Assembly (NCBI GenBank): GCA_963556195.1
Contig: OY744528.1
Location: 62,109,552 to 62,173,551, forward strand
Origin: Sepiola atlantica
Lineage: Eukaryota > Mollusca > Cephalopoda > Sepiida > Sepiolidae
DNA: 64,000 nucleotides
Reading direction: 5' to 3'
Within the stretch, counting starts at the first letter, position 1; each line of letters begins with the position of its first letter. The notes below the pieces were generated by a model. It saw only the letters and a list, made by a program, of their open reading frames with translations, had not been told where the DNA came from and searched no databases. The translations under genes and the position numbers were made by a program. Shown here in pieces: positions 56,216-64,000 of the stretch.

Positions 56216-56640
56216 AATCGGGGGACTTATGTTTTGAGGCATGTCGGTCCGTCCGGATTTTTCTCCGCAACCATCCATTGAATTTCTCTGAAATTTTGCA
56301 TAAAGGTTAGAAAGTGACATTCTCGGATTTTTTTCTCTGAAACTTGGGAAATGGTTCCTAATAGAAAATAAGTATCGCTGACCTTGGAAAAAAATCTGGT
56401 TTGCACCCCCAGGGAGTCAAAAGCCCCCAAAATGGCAAAAAATGACCCTTTCCTCCCATAACGTTTGATCCATCCATTCAATTTATCTGAAATTTGGCCA
56501 AAATGTAGAGGCAATTGTTCGGGATATAAAATGAGCATCCTTGACCTCAGAAAAATTCTGGTTCGCGCCCCCAGGGGGTCAAAGGGGGGTAAAAAATGTC
56601 CCAAATTGCTCAAATTTATTGCATTTTACACTCGCCACAT
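56200..56640 (+). repeat. Two diverged tandem units (about 190 bp) with hairpin
   Basis: Units about 56262-56450 and 56462-56640 share 'ccatccattgaatttctctg', 'ctgaccttggaaaaa.tctgg', 'cgcccccagggggtcaaa'. Before them a hairpin gtccccc-12 to 13 bases-gggggac lies at about 56200-56226. Confidence 0.7.
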
Positions 56641-56684
56641 CGAGTCACATACAGAGGGGGACCACACACGCGCGGCTTGTTAAC

Positions 56685-56760
56685 TTTTATCCTTGGGTGG
56701 CTTTTGGCTTTGATAAGTGGTGATCCGTTAGTAAAAAAAAAAACAATAAATAAAATAAAT
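56685..56760 (+). repeat. LINE family L-B, tail only
   Basis: 'ccttgggtggcttttggctt' + 'tgataagtggtgatccgtta' + poly-A. Corresponds to the tails at 43625 and 48345. Confidence 0.65.
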
Positions 56761-57132
56761 TTAGTTTTTTTATCTTTCCTGGGCAATAAGAGATTTTACC
56801 CCCCCCCCCCCTAAATGCTCAATATTTAGAAATCCTATTATTTTGAAGGTCTCAATGAAGTCCACCTCATTAGCTCTAGTAAAGTAGTTAAGCATAAGGA
56901 TTCCAACCTATTTTTATAATTGAGATCTTTTATTCACTTTCGTTTTTATGCCTTCTAATTTTAATATTATGTTCCAATTCCCATGTCTAGCTACTCTTGG
57001 GAAATGTATGAACCTGCACGGGTAAAAAAATCAACTTGTGTTCAAGTAATCATTTATTAATAAAAGTAGGATTGATATGCTATAACACAGACCAACCAAA
57101 ACAATCTTGATATATGTTTATTTCTGTTTCAG

Positions 57133-57198
57133 AATGAAAAAGGAATGGCAGTTTGTGATCGTGTTGCTTTTGCCTGTACCTTCTTACCAGATAACAAA
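57133..57198 (+). CDS. MIOS: MIOS internal exon H
   Basis: 66 nt, 22 codons, phase 0 on both sides: NEKGMAVCDRVAFACTFLPD then NK. It matches 'ENKVAVRDRVAFACKFLSD' of the family almost residue for residue. The acceptor is ctgtttcag and the donor gtaagt. The intron to exon I is only 0.7 kb, the second shortest here after the J-K intron. Confidence 0.94.
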
Positions 57199-57886
57199 GT
57201 AAGTGCTTCCCCCTTTCTCCTTACTACCTTATTCAACCTCTTACCTATACAAACCTCCCTTTGTCTTCACACTCACTACATAATTTTCCACCACTTTCAT
57301 ACCTACTATCAACCTATTTCTCTCTGACTACTTCCAACATTTTTGTATATTTAATCTGACTTTTCAATAAATTCTTATTCTCTGAAAAAGTTTCATAATT
57401 GAAACGAAATATTGAATCAATAGAAAGTTTTGTGTTATTTTTTCCTGTTCTATTTAGTTTGTCTTTGCTTATTACCTTAGTCTTATTTATACTGACAACT
57501 TTTTGTTGGATATTTACTCCTTTAAATAAACTTTGACATTCACCATTTATTTCAAATTATTTATACTCTTGGAAAAAACATTAAAAAAAAAAAAATCTTG
57601 GTGTCTTCCAGTTTTGACTACGGAGATACACTATAGATGGAAAAGGAACAAAAAGAACACAATTATGAATATAATGTAGTTAATGGCTTTCAATATAATG
57701 CTGTATTCTTAATGTTCAATCTTCAACAGTGTGGCCAGCTTTAAATGATTAAATTGGTTGAAGGGTTTTTCCTGACATTAATTTTAAAATTTCTCTTCTA
57801 TGGAAGTAATTCCTTTGCTTATTTAAAAAAAATTCTTTTCACAAAATATTTACTAACATATTAAGTCATATTTTTTTTCTTTTCAG

Positions 57887-57959
57887 TTGGAAGAGTACAT
57901 TAATAATTTGTCTTCCCAATTAACAGATGCTGGTGATTTGGATGGAATTCTTTTGACAG
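57887..57959 (+). CDS. MIOS: MIOS internal exon I
   Basis: 73 nt: LEEYINNLSSQLTDAGDLDG then ILLT and the first base of a Gly codon. It corresponds to the 'L..YI..L..E...AGNLEGILLTG' helix-turn of MIOS. The acceptor is a long T tract ending in ttttcag and the donor is gttaag. The Gly codon is finished by exon J. Confidence 0.94.
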
Positions 57960-57984
57960 GTTAAGAAATTTCGTTTTTCATTTT

Positions 57985-58300
57985 ATAGAATATACTAGTC
58001 GACTTACCCAGCATTGCCTGGTTGTCAAATGTGTTGTACATTAATTGATTTTATATATGAAGAGTTTGAATGTAAAACGCAATAAATTTAATTTCTTCAT
58101 ATTGAGAAATTAAGACTATCAAAAGACGAAAATTTCAAATCTAATTCAAGTGTAAAATCTTATTTTAATTGAAAACAAGAATATTAGACAAATATTATGT
58201 GAAGAATGGGGTGTAGTCGAGTGATGAACCGTTTGGCATTCAATTTGTTGTATATATTTATATCTGTGTGTATTTGTGTGTATAGCTGCTGTACCGGCGT
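57985..58300 (+). repeat. Interspersed repeat R6 (two starts)
   Basis: 'atactagtcgacttacccag' + 'cattgcctggttgtcaaatg' recurs as 'actagttgtacctacccggt' + 'gttacttggg' (39300), as 'gctgtaccggcgttgccatg' (58288) and antisense at about 53530-53570. Likely the end of a dispersed retroelement. Confidence 0.5.
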
Positions 58301-58689
58301 TGCCATGGTGACAAATATGCCCAAACAGTTACAATAATAAGAGATGAGAGTTCTTCGCTTTTTAGAGGAATTCAGAAAAAACGGTTTCCGCTTAAATCTG
58401 CTTTTTTTTTAATAAGACTGATTTCTGCTGAATCGGTAGAGCTTTACGACCTTGTCATTTGGTTGGATTTTCTTTCTCTTTTTCTTTCTTCCTCTCTTTG
58501 CCTTTAGCAAAGGATGCGGGTAGGGTGAGGTGAAAGACTTTTGTACAATTAAAACTTCCTGTCTCCATCTCCTTCTCCTATATATGTATCGTCTTTCTCT
58601 TGCTAATGACATGTTTTGTTGTTGTTTATTTCTTGGATCAAAGATAGTTTTAATGTTTAAAAATGTAATTACATGCAAAAACAATCTTT

Positions 58690-59050
58690 CAACATTTTTT
58701 TCTACACAAAAAGATAATTTTTATGGAATTTAACAAAATTAAAGTGTTTTAGGGCAGTTAAGCATTTTGGGGGGGGGGGTAGATTTTTTAGGCAATTACA
58801 TGTGGTTTTATGATATTTTTGTGTGGGGTGGTTGTCAATCAAACTTAGGGTTAGTTGCAGGGTTAAGAGGTTTTTAGGGGTTCGGCTTGCAATTTGGATA
58901 AAGGGTTAGTGGTTGAGTGAGGAAAATATTTTTTTTGGGGGGAGGGGTACCATTCGAACCTAGGGTTAGTGGTAGGGTAAGTATATTTTTTTATTAACTC
59001 TTCAGCCTGACCCCCCCTCCCCCCAAAAAAAAACGCACAGAATTTATCTC
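58690..59050 (+). repeat. G-rich interspersed repeat R4, copy 3
   Basis: G-runs at 58770-58780 and 58937-58942, and 'aacttagggttagttgcagg', 'cctagggttagtggtagggt'. Telomere-like TTAGGGTTAG words occur, but not as an array. Confidence 0.6.
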
Positions 59051-59319
59051 ACATAGCAAAAACCTTTTTGGTTTACTGTCCTAAAAAGCTAGAATGGCCT
59101 GAAAATTTTACGTTAAATTTCTCTTCATTTCTTCTATAATCATCTTTGGTTCTCTACTCTTCAAGACCCACAAGACAGAAGTAAACTGATAGCCACTTAC
59201 AAATATCAATCTATATATAGATGTGACCGTCACCACGGATTGATTATGATTGGTTAACAATGAATCAGCATAATTCCTATTCAAATTCGTAAATGCAATG
59301 GTAGGTTGAGAGATGGAAG

Positions 59320-59530
59320 TGAAACCTGCCCAATAATGGGTTGAGAACATGCATTGGATGGAGAGAAATAATATGAAAATGATACGCTGGGTGTGTAATG
59401 TGAGTTTTAAAGAAAGGCTTAGTTTTGATGATCTCAGAGGAAGATTAAATCTGGACAGTATAGGGAGATGTGTATGGAATAGGAGACTTCGATGGTGTAA
59501 CCATGTTAAAAGAATGGATGAAGATTGAAG
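59320..59530 (+). pseudogene. CR1/RTE-like LINE remnant
   Basis: MERNNMKMIRWVCNVSFKER, LSFDDLRGRLNLDSIGRCVW, NRRLRWCNHVKRMDED in one frame, matching 53100-53250. A stop ends it. Confidence 0.75.
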
Positions 59531-60420
59531 AATCTGTAAAAAAGAAGACATCAGATAATTCTTTATTGAACAAATAAAATTTAAGAGTTCCCTCAAAATT
59601 AATTATTTATCTTCCAAAGATGCTTTCACGAATCTAAAAAAGCTACATCTATTCAATCTTAACTTAAGAATGCCAAACCTACAAAAATGCTATTTCGAAT
59701 TAAACTGACAGACTAACAGATGGACAAAGCCTCTCATATAGACATAAGGATGTATCTAAAAATGTAAAATAAAAAGTATTAAAATAAAAATACAAAAAGT
59801 GAAGCAAATTCATGGAAAAATGGTCATCTCTTTCAGAAGAAAAGAAATAGAATTTTCATTAACTTAAACTTTTTATATTTTTACTTCAATTAAATGTCGA
59901 AGCACTTATCCAATCACAATGCAAGAAAATAAGTAGACGACAAGTTAACATTTTAATTGATTGAATCACTAAATTCACTAATTGGAAATAAAAATTGGTC
60001 TAAACGATAATGACCCTAACACCGTAACCCTAACACCGTTTTAACACGTGTTCAATGATATTTTTCTTAAAAAAAAAATTTTATGTGTAAAAATCAACAT
60101 TTTTTCCAGTTGCACATCGAGCCTCGTTTTGGATTTTTTGGACGCAGGCAACCGACTTTTAATTCAGTTTTTTTTCTGGCCGTCTACGTAAACATCCGGA
60201 AACTATTGATGCCAAATCGATTTTAGTTTGGGTCCTAATCTGGACAAGTACCCAATTTTGTAATCCAGAAAAATGTAAAACCTAAATAAAAAGGTATTAA
60301 GAAAAGACTATTTAATGCTATTTTTCTTCTATAACTATATTTGATAGCATTAATAATAGAGGGTGTTTGAGAGGAATTTTATAAATTTTTGATATTCTTT
60401 TATTTCAGAAGCATTTAAAG
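59531..60420. other. Intron DNA, nothing recognised
   Basis: AT-rich. Contains a short 'taaccctaacaccg' doublet (60010-60040) and an R6-like 'gatggacaaagcctctcata' (59720). No frame or repeat otherwise. Confidence 0.4.
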
Positions 60421-60525
60421 TATTTGTTCCCTTATAAATCTGGCCCCTATCACAGTAGCTCATTACGCTTCAGTGGCAATATGCCTTGTTTGGGGTGAAC
60501 AAAAGTAAAAACAAAAAAAAATAAT
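60420..60525 (-). repeat. Interspersed repeat R2, copy 4 (fragment)
   Basis: 'cttataaatctggcccctat' + 'cacagtagctcattacg' + 'cagtggcaatatgcctt', compare 10100 and 40080. Confidence 0.55.
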
Positions 60526-60660
60526 AGTAGTAACGTGATGGGGTTGAGAGCTGGATGACTGAAAAGCACCAAGATGTTGGAAGAGAGTAATCTGTGTCAT
60601 TTGTGCCGGATTTAAAAAAATGCAGAAATCTTAGCTGCAGTTTAGTGCTCTTTAAATACC

Positions 60661-61545
60661 TTGAAGGCTGTGAGAAGGAGGATTGTGACTGAGATAAGGA
60701 TGCAGTGGCTAGTAAGAAGGATCATAGCTGGCATTCTGATGGTGTTTGCTCAATGGAATTTGTTTAGAAGTTACAAAAAAAAGGTGCAGCCAAATCCAGG
60801 TAAGGCAATATGGACTTTTGCAATATGGACTTTTGTAACTATGAAGAAAGCGCTGAATGAGGATCTTTGCTACTTTTCATACAAGAGCCGCCACTACTCA
60901 CTGCAAAGATCCAAGATAACTGCCTTATGAAAGCTAATAAACACTATAACAAGGTCAAACACCCAGTCCAGCTGAGAATGCTCTGATTCTTCTCGGGACT
61001 AGTTGTACAACACGCAGAACAACAGATGGCTAGCCTACAATCTGTACAAAGTCTCGCATATCATGAAGCCCAAGTTCCCTGAAACTGTGATGATCTTTGG
61101 GTGTGTTTTCAGTGAAGACTACGTCATTTTACCTTACATCTTTGAAAATAGACTCTGCCTCAATTCAAATGGATATATTGAGTTGCTTCCATTGTTAAGC
61201 GCTGAGTGAAGACGGTGGCTGCGGGAAGACCATATGTGTAGCAGCAGAACTCGGCTCCATGTCACACCTCTGAGAAAACCTAGAAGTGGCTGTCTGAGAA
61301 CTTCCATGACTTCAGCAGCACCAACATCTGGCCCCTCCAATTCACCTGATTGCCACCCCATGAACTATTGTGTGTGGAGCGCAGTTGAAAAAAAGATCAA
61401 TCGTACCGCCTGTAACGCCAAAGATGAGCTGATTGCCAAGATCAAACTGGTGTTCAAGTGTCTCTCGAAGGACACTGAAGGCCGCCTGCTCCAGGTTCAG
61501 GTCTCACCTGGAGGCTGTTGTGGAGGCTCATGGTAGCTTCTTTGA
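60661..61545 (+). pseudogene. Tc1/mariner transposase, second family, decayed
   Basis: KALNEDLCYFSYKSRHYSLQ, YNTQNNRWLAYNLYKVSHIM, KPKFPETVMIFGCVFSED, ENRLCLNSNGYIELL, then WQQNSAPCHTS-like residues (Asn where the second catalytic Asp should be), SPDCHPMNYCVW and CNAKDELIAKIKLVFKCLS. Several stops and frame changes. The family differs from the copy at 17319. Inverted ends not identified. Confidence 0.8.
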
Positions 61546-61659
61546 GTAAGCTATATTTGGCAAAAGATGTACTAAGGGATGCACTTTAAATTTTGAGAAT
61601 AAAGCAATTTACATAGGTAGGGATTATTTGTATCAAATATGTTCCTAGGTTCACTAAAA

Positions 61660-61735
61660 ATAGTCAGCAGACACACAACACAGATGGACAGACACACAAC
61701 ACAGATGGACAGACACACAAATGTTTCATATTAGT
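61660..61735 (+). repeat. Short tandem repeat of 'cagacacacaacacagatgga'-type unit
   Basis: Three imperfect direct units of about 21 bases just before MIOS exon J, probably the tail of a dispersed repeat. Confidence 0.75.
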
Positions 61736-61771
61736 ATAGACAATGATCGTAGTCTTTCTGTATCTTTTTAG

Positions 61772-61910
61772 GTCTCTCTGAGAAAGGTGTCAAACTCTTG
61801 CAAAATTATGTTGACCTCACAAGCGATGTCCAAACTTCCTCCTTCATTGCTATATCCACATTTCCGAGCAACTTGTCTTCTGACAGTCGAGTCGATTCTT
61901 GGATTCACGG
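61772..61910 (+). CDS. MIOS: MIOS internal exon J
   Basis: 139 nt. After the split Gly codon it reads LSEKGVKLLQNYVDLTSDVQ, TSSFIAISTFPSN and DSRVDSWIH. It matches '[24 protein letters not shown]' and 'DERVQYWI' of the family. The acceptor is atctttttag and the donor gtgaga. It ends in phase 2. A dead Tc1/mariner copy (60661-61545) lies 0.2 kb upstream. Confidence 0.94.
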
Positions 61911-62254
61911 GTGAGACTTAACTTGTATCTTCTTTTATTCTACATAGTTTATAGTAAATATGATTTGCAATCTATGATGTTTAAAAATATAAAAATAGTC
62001 TAGAAAATTAAATCTTTGATTATAATTGTTCTTTTATAATTTTTGAGATAAGGATTGATAATTTAAATTTGAATTACTGTTTTCATTTTGGTTATTATTT
62101 TTACAACCTTTGACTGATGTAATCTCTGACTTATTTCCAATGCCTCTTTTGAACTTGGGAATCTTTACGTCAACCTTGGGGACCTATACAGAATTATACA
62201 GAAGTATTATTTTATGTAATTCTTGGTTATTATCACTTGTAGTAAGTATTGGTA

Positions 62255-62545
62255 TAACAGTTAAATAGTTCTAAGTGACGGTCTTCTGGAGATTGAAGGT
62301 TCAGTCCTAACTATTGGCAATAATAACTAAGAATAACATAAATTAACACTTCTACCTGATCATGGCTGACGAAACAAGAACAATATACCCCCGTGGATTA
62401 AATAAAGGATTCAGTTTGAAATTCTGTATAGATTCCAGAGTTCAACAAAAGTTCGAAAAGAACATTGGAGATTACATCGTCCGAAACATTGTAAAAATAA
62501 CAATCAAGATGAGAATAGTTGTCCGAATAATCCAAATAATACATA
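62255..62545 (+). repeat. SINE-like repeat S1, copy 4 (with tRNA-like head)
   Basis: 'ctaagtgacggtcttctgga' + 'gattgaaggttcagtcctaa', then 'catggctgacgaaacaagaa' and 'gtggattaaataaaggattc'. The 96-codon frame 62362-62652 crosses this repeat into exon K and is a shadow. Confidence 0.65.
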
Positions 62546-62635
62546 TAATTGAAAGCTCATTTGAAAGCTCGTTATTAGTTATTAGCATAAGTGAAATTCA
62601 TTCATCAGATCATTATTTGATGTTTTCTTTTTCAG

Positions 62636-62677
62636 ATACCGGAGCTTATTAAATCAGTGGAAGTTATGGAAGCAAAG
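62636..62677 (+). CDS. MIOS: MIOS internal exon K
   Basis: 42 nt, very short: it completes a Gly codon, then encodes YRSLLNQWKLWKQ and two bases of an Arg codon. It matches 'NYRNLLDAWRFWHKRAEFD', after which the family continues into a zinc-binding/RING C-terminus. The acceptor is ctttttcag and the donor gtaaac. The next exon is beyond the window: I see no candidate in the last 1.3 kb. Confidence 0.9.
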
Positions 62678-64000
62678 GTAAACAATAGATGTGATTTAAA
62701 AATAAATTATATATTTAGCCTGATGATTTTCTTTTGCGAATGAAACACGTGTAGCTTCCTAGCCATAAGTATATTTTTATACCACTATTTGTGTGTGTAA
62801 CAGTTGAAGTACCTGTAAAATTAGATTTCTCCAATTTTACTGAACTTTAAAGCTGGATTATGAAAGTCTTTCAGTTATGAGTAGCAGGTTAAAAAAATCC
62901 CTAATAATTTTTATGTTAGCAACAGAGGTGGTGTGTATTATTTAATTAAAACAAAAAATTATGTACTATTTTACCTATCAAATTGTATCTTGAAGTAAAT
63001 TTACATATTTTTATATGGAAAATAACATATTTGTACAAAAAAAAAAAAATTGTGAAAAAAATTTGTGTAGTTTAAAATAATCTTTTCTACTTTTGATTGG
63101 TCCTAAAATCAATGTGCCATGTTTAGATTTATAACTTGATCAAAAGACAGCATATAATTCCAATCTTTTTTGCTATAAACAATCCTTAGGGTATAGTGAT
63201 TTATAATTGCTATGAGTTAGCATTGAATAAAAAAAGTTTAAAAAGTAAAGAAATGAACAATTTTTGTTTTTTATATATAAAATGTGTGTGCGTATTTCTT
63301 TGCATTTGATTATGTATAGACAAAATAAATGGGTGGAAAAAGGACAAACCATAAGATGTAAAAGACAAAACCACATGAAAAAAATATATGTCGTTGATGT
63401 AGTTTCCTTGATTCATTATGTGTAGTATATATATATATATATATATATATAGATCATTTATAGAAGGTGATTCCAATGCAGAGATGTATCGGTCATAAGC
63501 TAATTGAAAGCAAAATAAGACAAGTGGAAGTGAAATGCGTTTTTCAGTTTCTTCACTTTTATTATTTTTATTCATCATCATCATCAACTGGTTTATTTGT
63601 TGAATCAGGCCACAATTAATCCTCTCCATTCTTGTCTTTGGTGAGGCCTGATTGAATCCATACCCATGACTCTCCTATCACGTTTGACCACGTCCTCCCA
63701 AGACAGTGTTTCTCAACCTTTTTTCACCTTCGACATACCTTCGAGCACATGAAACTGTCGCGACATACTAATGATTTTAAATATTGTATAATGAAATAGT
63801 AAAATAAATTAAAAATGCATACATACACTTTTCTGATACAGTTCATTATGTTAGTATCCCAGAATTGTCAGTTATCTAGTGTGAAACCTGTGCCTGGTGT
63901 TTTCTCTTGATTTCTTGAATATTTGGTCATATGTAGGATAAGCAAACTCTCATTTCTTCTTCAATGGAACATAGTTTTTCTCTCTTCTTATTTTTTTATA
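62678..64000. other. Last visible intron of MIOS
   Basis: No further exon found. Contains a TA array (63427-63450), a CAT run (63573-63584) like a LINE tail in antisense, an inverted pair 'ttgaatcaggcc' / 'ggcctgattgaa' (63599-63656), and near 63700 a 'cagtgtttctcaacctttt' word like the ends of some hAT elements. Confidence 0.45.

Noticed and set aside
62362..62652. 96-codon frame running into exon K
   Set aside because: It crosses an S1 repeat and reads exon K in the wrong phase for MIOS.
1..64000. CRISPR array, bacterial operons or ribosome-binding sites
   Set aside because: Split eukaryotic gene with spliceosomal introns and metazoan-type transposons. The direct repeats found are minisatellites, not spacer arrays.
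63690..64000. hAT transposon at the right edge
   Set aside because: Only a 20-base end-like word (cagtgtttctcaacctttt) is seen. The other end and any transposase lie outside, so it is mentioned only in the last-intron entry.

Overview
The window looks like a gene-poor, repeat-rich piece of a large animal genome. The only host gene I can support is MIOS (missing oocyte / meiosis regulator), a subunit of the GATOR2 complex of the TORC1 amino-acid pathway. It runs on the + strand across most of the window. I reconstructed eleven consecutive internal exons (14181-14299, 18337-18471, 37976-38051, 40398-40563, 42887-42958, 49548-49660, 51834-52015, 57133-57198, 57887-57959, 61772-61910, 62636-62677). 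All have AG/GT borders and compatible phases, and together they give 1183 coding bases (about 394 codons) without a stop. They cover the end of the N-terminal WD40 propeller and most of the alpha-solenoid. The first exons and the C-terminal zinc/RING exons lie outside. Introns reach 19.5 kb. Long introns, abundant TA and ATT microsatellites, CR1/Jockey-like LINE remnants with GATGAT tails and Penelope-like elements suggest a mollusc, possibly a cephalopod. That is inference and not shown by any single marker.

Left part (1-14180), upstream of the first visible exon: a decayed Ty3/gypsy retrotransposon (about 1398-8300) is split by a LINE (2572-7076) whose 12-base target-site duplication is still readable. 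Further right are a 619-bp Merlin-type DNA transposon with 79-bp inverted ends and an 8-bp duplication (11758-12376), a minisatellite, and one copy of a TATA-containing 0.5-kb repeat.

Middle part (14300-37975), two introns: mariner relics, LINE pieces, a 65-bp minisatellite, a 5'-truncated Penelope-like element with an open GIY-YIG reading frame (20681-21697), and a very young 5.15-kb LTR element (23020-28169). That element has two 1152-bp LTRs differing at only two sites I can see, a CTAC duplication, a polypurine tract and a candidate tRNA-His primer site, but no recognisable gag or pol. It sits exactly between two copies of an older tandem duplication. Next come a small internally deleted Ty3/gypsy element with a perfect CCATA duplication (30029-31947) and a Penelope-like copy whose 5' part is inverted (32771-33840).

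Right part (38052-64000), the remaining exons: the introns hold many 3'-terminal LINE fragments of two families, several SINE-like families (one tRNA-like; others sharing their 3' tail with the LINE at 2572-7076), a 378-bp mariner-derived miniature element, a second Tc1/mariner relic, two U2-snRNA-like segments (one lies left of exon C), several long perfect palindromes, and G-rich repeats.

Apart from MIOS, nothing here appears to encode an intact host protein. Most small open reading frames are shadows of repeats. All homology calls are from reading translated sequence and recalling families; no database search was run.
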